DNA of 64,000 nucleotides from Phycisphaera sp. (GCA_016125285.1 WGMA01000067.1:1-64000), one strand, 5' to 3'. Shown: positions 26,519-36,030, numbered from the stretch's first letter. The notes: generated from the sequence alone by a model not told the origin. Program-made: numbers and translations.

Positions 26519-29500
26519 TCACTCGACCGGCAGCGTGACGATCGTCTCGCCGCTGACCTTGTCGCCGCTGACGCGCTGCACGACGTAGCGCGCCTTGCGT
26601 GCGGGCGTGTTGGCGGGGACGTCGACGTGCAGTGACACGCGGTTGTCGCCGGCCTGTTCGAGCTTCGTGTGCCACAGCGCCGGGCCGACCGCGCGGAGCG
26701 ACGCGGCGGTCAGGCCGGGCGCTTCGAGCGTGATGACGAGCGGCGCGCCGGGGTGCGCGGCGGCGGGGGTGTCGACGGGGTGGATCGTCGCGGCGGGCAA
26801 CGCGTCGGGCAACTTGTCTGTCATGGCCGCGGGGCCGTCGTGCATCAGCACGATCGGTTCGTTGTCGACGGTCAGCGTCACCGCGCCGTCGCGCGGCGTC
26901 AGCGTCGCGCTCGACCCGTCGATCAGCAGTCGATTCACCGGCCCGGCGTTGTCACCGAGCGGCAGCTGCACGTCGAGCCGGCCCGCGTCGCGCCACAGCA
27001 CGGTCATGCGGTGCCCCTTGTCGTCGGCGAAGCGGTACGCCTGCACGCCCGTGTCGTACTGCTTCTCGGCGACGAACTTCTTGTCGAGGAAGCTGTTGAT
27101 CAGGTGGTACTCGGTGATCGCGTCGAGGCGGGGGTTGTAGCGGCTGTACTGGCAGTCGAACACGCAGTGCGCATTGCCGAACGTGCCGCGCGCCTTGCCC
27201 TCGCCGTCGGGGTACTGGATCGTGAACCAGCTGACGGTCGAGCCGCCCTCTGCGAAGAACACCGTCAGCTTCTTGACCATCTCGATCGACACCGCGCGAC
27301 GTGTCTGGCCGAGGCTGTTGAGGCCGAGCTCCGTGGAGTGGATCGGCTTGACCGCGTTGAACTCCTTCATCAACGCGCGGTACTCCTGCATCGTCTTGCG
27401 GACGTTGGTGTAATGCTCGTAGATGTGAAAGTCGTACGCGTCGAGGTAGTTGTAATACCCCGCCTCGAAGTACTCGCGGTTCGGCTCGACGCTCGTGCCC
27501 ATGACGAACACGTTGGGGTCGTACGCCTTGGCCGCTTCGTACACGGCCTTATAGGCTTTGACGTTGTCGAGCACCTTCTGCCCCGTGCCGTGCGGCTCGT
27601 TGCCGAGGCAGACGCCGATCATTCCGCGCTTGCCGTACGCCTTGAGAAAGTTCGTCATGCCTTCCCGCAGCGACTCCTCGGAGTACTTCTTGAAGCCGTG
27701 GTCCTCGATGTTCGACGCGGGGGTGCCCACGAGCCAGCCGGCCTCGAGCTTTTCGATCTCGTCGATGCCGTTGAGGTGCGCGTCGTACGGCGCCTTCTCC
27801 GACCAGCCGCCCCACAGGCCGATCTGACGGATGCCGAGTCGGTCGGCCATCGCGTAGTACGCCGGGATGCGTCCGTCCCAGTTGCGGATGGTGAACGGGA
27901 TCTCCGCGGGTTTGTACCGCTTCGACGCGGCGATGGGCAGGAGCGCCAGGCCGGTGAACTCCTCGGCGGGCTCGCCGGTCTGCGGCACGAGCGTGTGCAG
28001 CTGATAGAACCTGCCGACGGCGAGCCGGTCGGCGGGCAACGTGATGTCGGCGCGGTACGTGAATGCGCCGCCGGTGCGGATGAACTTGTCGGCGTCGTCG
28101 CCGGACTCGGTCAGCGTGATCTCGCCGGGCGCGATCGCCTCGGCGCCCTCGGCGTCGCGGAGGCTGTAGCGGACGACGCGCTCGGTGTCGGACAGCGGGC
28201 GCGACGCCTCGATTGTCGCGTGGATCACCACCGGCGCGCCCGGTACGAAGAGGTTGCCGACCGCGTCGGAGTCGAGCAGCGTACGGTTGACCTTGCGGTC
28301 GAGCACACCGAGGCGGACGGGCGACGCGGTCAGCTCGTCGAAGCAGAAGCTGCCGTACGTCTTGTTGAGCGCGATGCGGACCGACGCGGTCGCCGCGCCG
28401 GCGGGCAGCTCGACGGACTTCGCGATATCGGTCCAGCGTGTCTTGCCGTAGCCCAGCGCAAGCGGCAGCGTGTCGAGCTTCCTGCCGGCGGAGTCGAACA
28501 CGTCGAGCTCGACCGGGGCGTTGTACGAGTTGTCGGGCGAGTGCAGATCGGCGCGGACGCCGAACCCGATGCGCCACTGCCCGGGCGCGACGGCGAAGCG
28601 CGGGCCGGTGACGGCGGTCTTCGTCTCGACGTTGTCCAGCGTGCGCGTCAGCTCGAGCGAGCCGGGCGTGCGGCGGTGGCCTTCCTTGGCGACGTGCACG
28701 TCGCCCTCGCCGCGCCATCCATCGGGCAGGGCGTCGGGCGTGTCGACGTTGTCGAACGCCGCGGACACCGCGCTGGGCGCGACGCTCGCGACGACGCGCA
28801 CGTCGAGCGACATGTCGGCGAAGTCGAGCTCGGCCTTCTTGTCGGACTTGTCGGAGTAGTCGGTGACCATGAACTCGATGTGGCGGACCGGGTCGTGCCA
28901 GCGCCCGTTGTTGGCGCCGCCCCAGTGCTCGCCGCCGGCGATGTTGCGCGGCTCGAACGTCACCTCGTGCCACTGGCCGTCCGCGGTGATCTTCACGTTA
29001 CGCTGCTGATGCGTCTGGCCCGACCCGTCGACGAGCCGCACGGTGATCGTGTCGGCGTCGGTCGAGCGGAGCTTGAGGCGGATGGCGTCGAGGGCGGTGT
29101 TCGGCAGGTCGAAGGCCTTCTTGATGCCGACGTAGCGCCCGCCGCCGGTGAAGTCTCCCCACAGGTGCATCGCGTTCGTGCCGGGCTGCGGCTGATCGGG
29201 CAGCAGCGTCAGGTCGCCCTTGGCCCCTGCGTATTCGACGCCGAGGTTCAGCTGCCAGTCGGTGCGGCGGTGGGCGAGCAGCTCGTTGATCGGCAGGCTG
29301 GCGCGGACGACGCTGGTGCGCACGTCGTAGGGCTGCAGCTGCACGTCGCGGATGAGCAGGGCCTTGGGTTCCTTGCCCATGTCGCGCGTCGCGAGGATGG
29401 TCATCAGTCGGCCGGGCTGGTGCCAGCGTCCGTCGTTCGCGCCGCCCCAGTTCTGGTACTGCGTGGTGAGGTTGATCGCGTCGGGCGTGCCCATCGTGTC

Positions 29501-29938
29501 GAAGAACGCGCGGACGGGCAGCACGACGCGTTGCCACTCGCCGGTGGGCTGGATGCGGACCTTCAGCTGGTGCGCCTGACCGGTGCCGTCGACGAGGCGG
29601 ATGGGCAGGCCGTCGACGCCGGCGGGGGCCTTGAGGTGAAACGTGATGGTGTCGAGCGGGGTGCGCGGCAGGTCGACCCCGGCGTCGATGTACGCGCCGC
29701 CGCCGGTGAAGTCGCTGTCGAGCTTCAGGACGGGGCGGCCTTCGAACGGTTCGGCGGCGAGGTCGAGCGAACCCTTGGCGCCGGGGAACTCCTGGCCGAG
29801 GTTCAGCTTCCACCCGCCGCGGGGTTTCTTGGCGTCGATGAGGTCGATGGGGTCTGCGGCGTGCGCGCGCGGCGTGATCGCGGCGGCGTAGAGCAGGCCG
29901 AGCATCGCGGCGGCGCATAGCGGGAGATGTCGCTTCAA
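26519..29938 (-). CDS. large secreted glycosidase-like protein with two N-terminal sugar-binding modules
   Basis: The start is a TTG at 29938 preceded by AAAGGG at suitable spacing. The frame stays open far upstream, but that stretch only shadows the kinase gene. The 1139-residue protein has a signal peptide (AAMLGLLYAAAITPRAHA) and two similar modules, each starting W-K/Q-LNLG-x-E (near residues 40 and 233; GAKGSLDL and GAKGDLTL), probably carbohydrate-binding beta-sandwiches. A central sandwich region and a TIM-barrel glycosidase domain follow. The barrel shows CLGNEPHGTG (acid/base Glu about 779) and HSTELGLNS (nucleophile Glu about 868), as in clan GH-A families such as GH5 or GH39. The family cannot be fixed by eye. 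It presumably hydrolyses a polysaccharide outside the cytoplasm. Confidence 0.75.
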   Translation of the reverse strand: MKRHLPLCAAAMLGLLYAAAITPRAHAADPIDLIDAKKPRGGWKLNLGQEFPGAKGSLDLAAEPFEGRPVLKLDSDFTGGGAYIDAGVDLPRTPLDTITFHLKAPAGVDGLPIRLVDGTGQAHQLKVRIQPTGEWQRVVLPVRAFFDTMGTPDAINLTTQYQNWGGANDGRWHQPGRLMTILATRDMGKEPKALLIRDVQLQPYDVRTSVVRASLPINELLAHRRTDWQLNLGVEYAGAKGDLTLLPDQPQPGTNAMHLWGDFTGGGRYVGIKKAFDLPNTALDAIRLKLRSTDADTITVRLVDGSGQTHQQRNVKITADGQWHEVTFEPRNIAGGEHWGGANNGRWHDPVRHIEFMVTDYSDKSDKKAELDFADMSLDVRVVASVAPSAVSAAFDNVDTPDALPDGWRGEGDVHVAKEGHRRTPGSLELTRTLDNVETKTAVTGPRFAVAPGQWRIGFGVRADLHSPDNSYNAPVELDVFDSAGRKLDTLPLALGYGKTRWTDIAKSVELPAGAATASVRIALNKTYGSFCFDELTASPVRLGVLDRKVNRTLLDSDAVGNLFVPGAPVVIHATIEASRPLSDTERVVRYSLRDAEGAEAIAPGEITLTESGDDADKFIRTGGAFTYRADITLPADRLAVGRFYQLHTLVPQTGEPAEEFTGLALLPIAASKRYKPAEIPFTIRNWDGRIPAYYAMADRLGIRQIGLWGGWSEKAPYDAHLNGIDEIEKLEAGWLVGTPASNIEDHGFKKYSEESLREGMTNFLKAYGKRGMIGVCLGNEPHGTGQKVLDNVKAYKAVYEAAKAYDPNVFVMGTSVEPNREYFEAGYYNYLDAYDFHIYEHYTNVRKTMQEYRALMKEFNAVKPIHSTELGLNSLGQTRRAVSIEMVKKLTVFFAEGGSTVSWFTIQYPDGEGKARGTFGNAHCVFDCQYSRYNPRLDAITEYHLINSFLDKKFVAEKQYDTGVQAYRFADDKGHRMTVLWRDAGRLDVQLPLGDNAGPVNRLLIDGSSATLTPRDGAVTLTVDNEPIVLMHDGPAAMTDKLPDALPAATIHPVDTPAAAHPGAPLVITLEAPGLTAASLRAVGPALWHTKLEQAGDNRVSLHVDVPANTPARKARYVVQRVSGDKVSGETIVTLPVE

Positions 29939-30126
29939 CGTGTGCCCTTTCGTCGATGCGTGGATCGTCGATGAACGCACCGTCTCGCTGCGCGTCGCGT
30001 TCAACGACGCGAAAGAAGCGTACGGGTGCTCCCCTCCATTTGTCGGAACGCGGCGTGCGGTAACGGTCGGCGGCGTGGGAATCGGACAAATCGCAGATTG
30101 TGCACCGCGGGTACGGAGTCGCGACG

Positions 30127-31965
30127 TCAGCGTTGTTCGATGGAGACGCGGTCGAAGTGATAGGTGGTGTTGGGCATGGCGATCAGGCCGACGGCCTCGC
30201 GCCACGCGGGGTTGCTGCGGGCGCGGAAGTAGTCGGTGTCGAGCGTGTTGGCCGGGCCGGACCAGTCGACGATGGGTTCGTCGTCGATGGTGGCGGAGAT
30301 GTGGACGGCGCGGCTCTTGCGGTGTGTGTCGACGGTGATGACGAGCGTGTGGGCGGTGTTGTCGAGGGCGTAGTCGTGGCGGGTGGGGTTGTCGGCGTGG
30401 TTGGCGGGGAGCCGCTTGATGCGCGAGAGGCCGGCGATCTGGCCGGGGTATCCGCCGACAACCAGCGCGACGCCGCGGTCGCCGCCGAGCGGCAGGTAGA
30501 CGGCGATGCCGTCCTCGCCGGCGGATCGCTGGAACGTGACCGACACGTCGTAGTTGTCGCGGACGATCATGGGGACGACGAGCTCGGCCTGCAGCTTGTC
30601 GGGCGCCTCGGCGAACAGCCCGTCGCCTTCGTAGCCCCACTCGCCGGACTGCGCGTGCCGCCTGGGCTGGACGAGGTTGAGCAGGTTGATCGACGCGGGG
30701 TTGAGCCGCGTGGACAGCAGGGGCGCGGCGACACGGGGCACCCTCGGGTTGGTGGTCGTTTCGGGGGCGGGCGGGTCCGCGGCGACGACGACGGCGGCGG
30801 CTTCGCGGACCTCCGGGTCGAACCAGCCGGACGCGACGGCGAGGCTGAACATCGCGACGATGCTGGCGAAGACCGCGGCGACGATGGCGACCTTCATGAC
30901 GCGGATGAGGCCGAGGCGTTCGGCGAACCCGGTGGCGACGGTGGGCTTGCCGCTGAGGTAGCTGTGCAGGTCGCGGGCGAGGTCGCCGGCGGTGAGGTAG
31001 CGATGCTCGGGGGACTTGGCCAGGGCCTTGAGCGTGATGGCCTCGATGGTGGGCTCGATGTCGGGTCGCGGCTCGCGCCACTCGAAGCGTAGGAAGCTGT
31101 GCTTGCGCGACTTGTCGGGCCGCGACGCGTTCAGCGCTTCGTTCATCGGCGTGGGGATCGCCTCGGTGATGTTGCGGAGCACGTCGGGCATGTCGCCGTG
31201 CACGACGTAGGGGAACGCGCCGGTGAGCATGCGGTAGAGGACGATGCCGAGGGTGTAGACGTCGGAGCGGATGTCGACGGTGTTGGTGTTGCCGCGGACC
31301 TGCTCGGGGCTGGCCCACGGCATGGTGCCGACGAACTGGCCGGTCATGGTCATGTCGTCCTCGATCATGCCGTCGCCCGCGGCGCGCTGCTTGGCGTGTC
31401 GGGCGAGGCCGAAGTCGAGGATGTGCGGGTTGCCGCTGTCGTCGATGAGGATGTTGGACGGCTTGAGGTCGCGGTGCATGATGCCGCGTGCGTGGGCGAC
31501 CTCGACGGCGTCGGCGATGCGCTTCATCAGGCGGAGCTTGTAGTCGATGGTCAGCGGGCCGAGCGGGTTGTCGAGCGACGTGCCGAGGTAGTGGTCGAGC
31601 TGCTTGCCGGGGACGTAGTCCATCACGAGGAAGAACTGTCCCTGCGGGGTGCGGCCGGTCTCGATGACGCCGACGATCGCGGGGTGATCGAGCGAGGCGA
31701 GGATGTTGCTCTCGCGTCGGAATCGGGCGAGGTCGGCGCTGGAGAAGATCGGGCCGCTGCGCAGGACCTTGACGGCGACGCGCTTGTCGGTGGCCTGCTG
31801 GATGGCGAGAAAGACGATGGCCTGACCGCCGCGCCCGATGACCTCGCGCAGCTCGTAGCCGGGCACTTCGGGCGTGGCTTCGAAGTCGCTGTCGATGGGG
31901 ATCTGCGTCTTCTGGTTGGCCCACGAGTCGTCGGGCCGCGAGGTTTTGCTGGACTGTGTGGCCAT
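30127..31965 (-). CDS. membrane-anchored Hanks-type serine/threonine protein kinase
   Basis: The 612-residue protein has a complete kinase domain (about 37-340): glycine loop EVIGRGGQAIVFLA, ATP lysine VAVKVL (Lys66), the catalytic loop MHRDLKPSNIL (Asp166), DFGLARH (Asp184), the PWASPEQV activation-loop end and DIRSDVYTLGIVL. A membrane helix follows (VAIVAAVFASIVAMFSLAVA), then a proline-rich linker and an extracytoplasmic beta-rich domain of about 170 residues (VSVTFQRSAGEDGIAVYLPLGG), perhaps sugar- or polymer-binding. It should phosphorylate cytosolic targets in response to an outside signal. It is divergent from the electron-transfer operon starting at 32288, so it may act on that locus, but this is only positional. 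Confidence 0.9.
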   Translation of the reverse strand: MATQSSKTSRPDDSWANQKTQIPIDSDFEATPEVPGYELREVIGRGGQAIVFLAIQQATDKRVAVKVLRSGPIFSSADLARFRRESNILASLDHPAIVGVIETGRTPQGQFFLVMDYVPGKQLDHYLGTSLDNPLGPLTIDYKLRLMKRIADAVEVAHARGIMHRDLKPSNILIDDSGNPHILDFGLARHAKQRAAGDGMIEDDMTMTGQFVGTMPWASPEQVRGNTNTVDIRSDVYTLGIVLYRMLTGAFPYVVHGDMPDVLRNITEAIPTPMNEALNASRPDKSRKHSFLRFEWREPRPDIEPTIEAITLKALAKSPEHRYLTAGDLARDLHSYLSGKPTVATGFAERLGLIRVMKVAIVAAVFASIVAMFSLAVASGWFDPEVREAAAVVVAADPPAPETTTNPRVPRVAAPLLSTRLNPASINLLNLVQPRRHAQSGEWGYEGDGLFAEAPDKLQAELVVPMIVRDNYDVSVTFQRSAGEDGIAVYLPLGGDRGVALVVGGYPGQIAGLSRIKRLPANHADNPTRHDYALDNTAHTLVITVDTHRKSRAVHISATIDDEPIVDWSGPANTLDTDYFRARSNPAWREAVGLIAMPNTTYHFDRVSIEQR

Positions 31966-32287
31966 CGGACGAACTCAGATACGGCCCCGTTCGCACGGAC
32001 CGGGGCCTCATCACCACATCGATACCCGTCTGAGCCTCATCGACACAATGGGGTTCGAAAGGGTCTCCCACTCACGCGGCCCGATTATAGCCGGGCGGGG
32101 CCCCGGTGTAAGGGCCGCGTGGCCGGTCGGGTGATGCCCCGATGCATGCTGGGGGTCGCTCACGGATTACGCATCGCCAAGAGTTGCTAGAATGCGGGTG
32201 TTGACCGCATAATGTGCGGCGATTGGATTGGCGCGGGCTCGTCGCCTGGCCGATCAAGAGGGGGCGTAGCCATCAGGGAGATGTCCG
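31966..32287. other. intergenic region between kinase and electron-transfer operon
   Basis: This 322-base stretch has no convincing gene. GGCCCCG (31983-31989) and CGGGGCC (32001-32007) could form a hairpin in the kinase leader. A TAGAAT box lies near 32189, about 100 bases before the cytochrome start, but lacks a good -35. CAGGGAG just before 32281 serves as the ribosome binding site of the first cytochrome gene. Confidence 0.4.
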
Positions 32288-34276
32288 ATGTACGCAGATC
32301 GTGAGTTGCGGGTAGTTGCGGGTGTACGCGCCCATCGTGCCGTAGGGCTTTTGGCCCTGGTTTTGACGATGGTGCTGGGGATCCTTTCGGGCCCGGCGCG
32401 TGCGGCCGACGACGCGAAGGCCGCCGACACCGACGCCGCCGCCGACAAGAAGATGGCCGAGAACCCCGACGAAGCGCACCTTCAGGTGTTCCTCAAGGAC
32501 CGGTTCCCGTCGGCCACCGCGTGCGGCGATTGCCACCCCACGCAGTACCGTCAGTGGTCCGTCTCGCAGCACGCCTACGCCCAGATGAGCCCGGTCTTCA
32601 ACGCCATGCACGGCAAGATCCTCAAGCTCACCAACGGCACCAACGGCGACTTCTGCGTCCGCTGCCACACGCCGGTCGGCATGAACCTCGAAGAGCCGGA
32701 GTTCATGTCGAACATCGACCGCAGCCCCACCAGCCGCGAGGGTATCACGTGCATCGTCTGCCACCGCCTCAACCAGTCGTACGGCAAGCTGTCGGGTCGG
32801 CTGGCGATCGTGGAGGGCGACCTGACGCAGCCGATCTACGGGCCGAAGGGCAACCCGGCGGAGCTGAAGAAGACGATCGAGAAGGGCGGCCTGGTCACCG
32901 ACAAGGACAAGGCCGGCCGTCAGGTCCACGGCGACGTCAAGAAGTTCTTCCAGCTCAACACGTCCGGTTTCTGCGGCATCTGCCACGACGTGACGCTCGT
33001 CAACGGCTTCCGTCTGGAGGAGGCGTTCAGCGAGTTCAAGAACTCGCCGGCGGCGAAGGCGGGCATCAGCTGCCAGGACTGCCACATGGGCAAGGAGCCC
33101 GGCCGCATCGTCGCGGACATCAACGACCCGGACTTCGACTACAAGAACTACGCCCACGGCCCGGCCGCGAAGGTCGGCTCGCTGGAGACCAAGCCGCGCA
33201 AGCTCACGAACCACATGTTCGTCGGCCCGGACTACTCGGTGCTGCCGCCGTCGCTGTTCCCGCTGAACCTCGCGGCGATCCGCGAGGAGTCGGAGAAGGA
33301 CGACCCGGCCGCGCACGGCATGGCGACCATCCGCAACTGGCTGGACTTCAACTGGCGTGCGGGTTGGGGCACGGACAAGTTCGAGAACGAAGCGCCGAAG
33401 GACTACAAGTTCCCCGCGCGGTGGGAGTCGATCGACGACCGCTACGACGCGTACGAGATCGTCGTCCTGCCGAACCTCAAGCTGTTGCTGGAGATGAAGA
33501 AGCAGCGTCTGAAGCTGCTGCGTAACGGCTACAAGCTCGGCGAGATCGAGACGGTCAAGGCCGACGACGGCGGCATCAAGTTCAAGGTCGAGGTCCGCAA
33601 CGGGACCAACGGCCACAACGTGCCGACGGGCTTCGACGCCGAACGCCTCGTGTGGCTGCACACGACCGTGACCGACGCCGACGGCAACGTCGTGTTCGAG
33701 TCCGGCGACCTCGATCCCAACGGCGACCTGCGAGACCTGCACTCGTCGTACGTGCACAACCACGAGCTGCCGCTGGACGATCAGCTGTTCAGCCTCCAGA
33801 GCAAGTTCATCACGCGTAACATCCGCGGCGGCGAACGCGAGCAGGTGCTGGCGGTCAACTACAGCCCGAGCCCGCTGCCGTTCCTCCGTCCCGAGACGCG
33901 TCCGACGATCCTCTACGGACGTCCGGCCGGCGCCCGCAAGCACAAGATGGGCATCGAGCCCGACGGCACGCGCATCGCGTCGTACTCCGTCGACGGCAGC
34001 AAGCTGTCCGGCAAGGGGCCTTACAAGGCGGTCGTGCAGCTCAAGGCGGGCATGGTTCCCGTGAATCTGCTCAACGAGATCAAGGATGTGGGCTTCGACT
34101 ACAACATGTCGGCCCGCCTTGTCGCCGACAACCTGGTCAAGGGTTATGTCGATAAGGAAGGCAAGCCGATCATCTGGAACCCCGATTCCAAGGACCCCGA
34201 GGAGAACGTGGTCAACGGCCACCAGGTCGTGTGGGAGCGCGAGGTCCAGTTCAACGTACACGGCACGGCGGAGTGA
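32288..34276 (+). CDS. pentaheme c-type cytochrome, periplasmic
   Basis: ATG 32288 is preferred over ATG 32281 because GGGAG lies about 8 bases before it. A signal peptide (VGLLALVLTMVLGILSGPARA) precedes the mature protein. Five CXXCH heme sites are visible at residues 79-83 (CGDCH), 123-127 (CVRCH), 155-159 (CIVCH), 229-233 (CGICH) and 262-266 (CQDCH), all in the first 270 residues. The remaining about 390 residues have no heme motif and include a beta-rich stretch (FKVEVRNGTNGHNVPTGF). That layout occurs in multiheme cytochromes of the cytochrome c-554 / octaheme superfamily. It is the first gene of the seven-gene electron-transfer locus, with a 101-base gap to the next gene. Partners and redox role are inferred from context. 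Confidence 0.88.
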   Translation: MYADRELRVVAGVRAHRAVGLLALVLTMVLGILSGPARAADDAKAADTDAAADKKMAENPDEAHLQVFLKDRFPSATACGDCHPTQYRQWSVSQHAYAQMSPVFNAMHGKILKLTNGTNGDFCVRCHTPVGMNLEEPEFMSNIDRSPTSREGITCIVCHRLNQSYGKLSGRLAIVEGDLTQPIYGPKGNPAELKKTIEKGGLVTDKDKAGRQVHGDVKKFFQLNTSGFCGICHDVTLVNGFRLEEAFSEFKNSPAAKAGISCQDCHMGKEPGRIVADINDPDFDYKNYAHGPAAKVGSLETKPRKLTNHMFVGPDYSVLPPSLFPLNLAAIREESEKDDPAAHGMATIRNWLDFNWRAGWGTDKFENEAPKDYKFPARWESIDDRYDAYEIVVLPNLKLLLEMKKQRLKLLRNGYKLGEIETVKADDGGIKFKVEVRNGTNGHNVPTGFDAERLVWLHTTVTDADGNVVFESGDLDPNGDLRDLHSSYVHNHELPLDDQLFSLQSKFITRNIRGGEREQVLAVNYSPSPLPFLRPETRPTILYGRPAGARKHKMGIEPDGTRIASYSVDGSKLSGKGPYKAVVQLKAGMVPVNLLNEIKDVGFDYNMSARLVADNLVKGYVDKEGKPIIWNPDSKDPEENVVNGHQVVWEREVQFNVHGTAE

Positions 34277-34299
34277 GTTGCCAGCCGCATAAGCAACCG

Positions 34300-34334
34300 G
34301 CGCCCGCTGCGAGGGGAACGATCAGCGGCGGGCG
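34300..34334 (+). other. intercistronic hairpin between cytochrome and porin genes
   Basis: CGCCCGCTG starting near 34300 can pair with CAGCGGCGGGCG at about 34323-34334, with a small internal bulge. No T-run follows, so it is more likely an mRNA stability or partial-attenuation element than a full terminator. Confidence 0.4.
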
Positions 34335-34377
34335 TGCGGGCATTCACGAATAAAAGATCGATCGATAGGGTCAAGAC

Positions 34378-36006
34378 ATGTATAAGCATCAGGGGTGGTG
34401 GAACATCGTTTGGAACAAGCCCGGTCGCGTCGCGGCGCTGAGCACGGCGATGGTGCTGGCGCTGGGCGTGTGCGGTGGGGCGGTACACGGCGCCGACGAG
34501 AAGCCGGCCGACGACAAGCCCGCCGAGGCCGCCGAGGCCAAGCCCGCCGAAAACACCGACACGCCCAGCGAAGAGAAGGCGATGTACGAGGAGCACGCGA
34601 TGGACGGTGACCACGGTCACCCCATCGCCGGCCCGTTCGGCATCTTCCTGACGCCCGAGCAGCGCACCAGCCGCATCTCCGACGCCGCGGTGGTCGACGT
34701 TCAGGCCGACCCGCGCATGAAGCGGCCGAAGCCGATCATCGAGCTCGGCAACCCGTTCCTCGGCTCGGGCAACATCGGCCGCGGCATCGAGATGCCCGGC
34801 GGCTCCGTCTGGCAGCCCTCGCTGCTGGTCTTTGGTCAGTACCGCTCGGCGATCCAGGCGTTCAACGACGGCCGCGACACCTACGCCGAGTGGGCCAACA
34901 GCCTCGACATCTTCGGCAACATCCAGCTGACCGGCACCGAGCGCGTCGTCGTCGGCTTCAACCCGCTGGCCGAGGACGGCCGGTTCTCCGGCTACGAGTT
35001 CAGCCCCGACTTCAACAGCGACGACTGGAAGGACGCGACCAACGCCGGGCTGACCACGCTGTTCTTCGAGGGCGACCTCGGCGAGATCTTCAGCGACCTC
35101 GATCCCGCCGACCGCAAGAGCATCGACCTCGGCTTCTCCGTCGGTCGTCAGCCCATCGTCGTCCAGGACGGCATGCTGATCAACGACACGATGGACTCGA
35201 TCGGCATCATCCGCAACACGCTGCTGCCCCCCGGCGGCACCGACCTGCAGGTCACCTTCCTCTACGCCTGGGGCGACATCGACCGCAACGACAACCGTCA
35301 GCACGACGGCACGCACCTGCTGGGCATGTTCTGGGCCGCGGACTATCCGTTCAGCACGATCAACGCCGACTTCGTGTACGTGATCGACGCCGACGGCAAC
35401 GACGACGGATTCTTCAAGCTCCCCGGCGCCGACGAGGGCTCGGGCGACGGGTTCTTCTGGGGCCTCAGCGGCGTGCAGCGTATCGGTCAGTTCAACACCA
35501 CGCTCCGCGCACTCGGCTCGCACGCGATCAAGGGCGAGTCCGTCGAGGTGCACGACGGCTACCTGTTCTTCGGCGAGCTGTCGTGGACGCCCGCCTGGAC
35601 GCACGACAACGTCTACGTCAACGGCTTCGTCGGCATCGACGAGTTCTCCTCCGCGGCGCGCGGCCCGACCGCCGGCGGCCCGCTCGGTCGCACCGGCGTC
35701 CTGTTCGCCGCCCTCGGCCTCGGTCGATACGGCGCGCCGCTCGGCAACCGCGCCGACAACTCCTACGGCGGCGCGATCGGCTACCAGTGGTTCATCGACG
35801 AGCAGGCGCGCAAGCAGCTGCTCGTCGAGTTCGGCGGACGCAACGGCTACAGCGACGACCAGAACGACGGCCAGATCGCCCTCGGCGCCCGCTACCAGCA
35901 GGCCATCGGGCAGCATATGGTGTTACAGTTCGACACCTTTGGCTCGCTGAACGAGGGCCGCGACCCGGGCTACGGCGGGCGTGTCGAAATCCGCGTCGAC
36001 TTCTAA
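34378..36006 (+). CDS. outer-membrane beta-barrel (porin-like) protein
   Basis: The 542-residue protein has a long N-terminal signal (VAALSTAMVLALGVCGGAVHG), then a charged Lys/Glu/Ala/Pro segment (about 40-75) containing HAMDGDHGH. Alternating beta-strands follow (SLLVFGQYRSAIQAF, NIQLTGTERVVVGFNPL, TVYVNGF-like strands, LLVEFGGRNGYSDDQND). The last residues are RVEIRVDF, ending in Phe as the beta-barrel insertion signal requires. The length and loops suggest a barrel of 16 or more strands. Its place between multiheme cytochrome genes makes a porin-cytochrome conduit possible. It could also simply be a solute porin co-transcribed with the locus. Confidence 0.78.
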   Translation: MYKHQGWWNIVWNKPGRVAALSTAMVLALGVCGGAVHGADEKPADDKPAEAAEAKPAENTDTPSEEKAMYEEHAMDGDHGHPIAGPFGIFLTPEQRTSRISDAAVVDVQADPRMKRPKPIIELGNPFLGSGNIGRGIEMPGGSVWQPSLLVFGQYRSAIQAFNDGRDTYAEWANSLDIFGNIQLTGTERVVVGFNPLAEDGRFSGYEFSPDFNSDDWKDATNAGLTTLFFEGDLGEIFSDLDPADRKSIDLGFSVGRQPIVVQDGMLINDTMDSIGIIRNTLLPPGGTDLQVTFLYAWGDIDRNDNRQHDGTHLLGMFWAADYPFSTINADFVYVIDADGNDDGFFKLPGADEGSGDGFFWGLSGVQRIGQFNTTLRALGSHAIKGESVEVHDGYLFFGELSWTPAWTHDNVYVNGFVGIDEFSSAARGPTAGGPLGRTGVLFAALGLGRYGAPLGNRADNSYGGAIGYQWFIDEQARKQLLVEFGGRNGYSDDQNDGQIALGARYQQAIGQHMVLQFDTFGSLNEGRDPGYGGRVEIRVDF

Positions 36007-36030
36007 GCAACACGAGTTTCGGAGCAGTGC

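Noticed and set aside
26669-29920. Plus-strand frame of 1083 codons opposite the glycosidase gene
   Set aside because: Long antisense frames are common in this high-GC DNA; its sequence is Val/Asp/Arg-rich with no domain pattern, whereas the minus strand has a signal peptide and catalytic motifs.
32040-32060. GGTTCGAAA as part of a tRNA T-loop
   Set aside because: No cloverleaf arms surround it; no tRNA was found in the window.
30000-32071. Very long minus-strand frame continuing upstream of the 26519 glycosidase (total 1850 codons)
   Set aside because: The upstream part runs antisense-frame through the kinase gene and is Arg/His-rich nonsense. A TTG with ribosome binding site and signal peptide at 29938 marks the true start.
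32188-32240. TAGAAT and TTGACC boxes before the cytochrome operon as a promoter
   Set aside because: The boxes are in the wrong order or spacing for each other; only a possible -10 remains, so no promoter feature is claimed.
32273-34261. Minus-strand frame of 662 codons opposite the pentaheme cytochrome
   Set aside because: Antisense shadow; five CXXCH motifs and a signal peptide lie on the plus strand.
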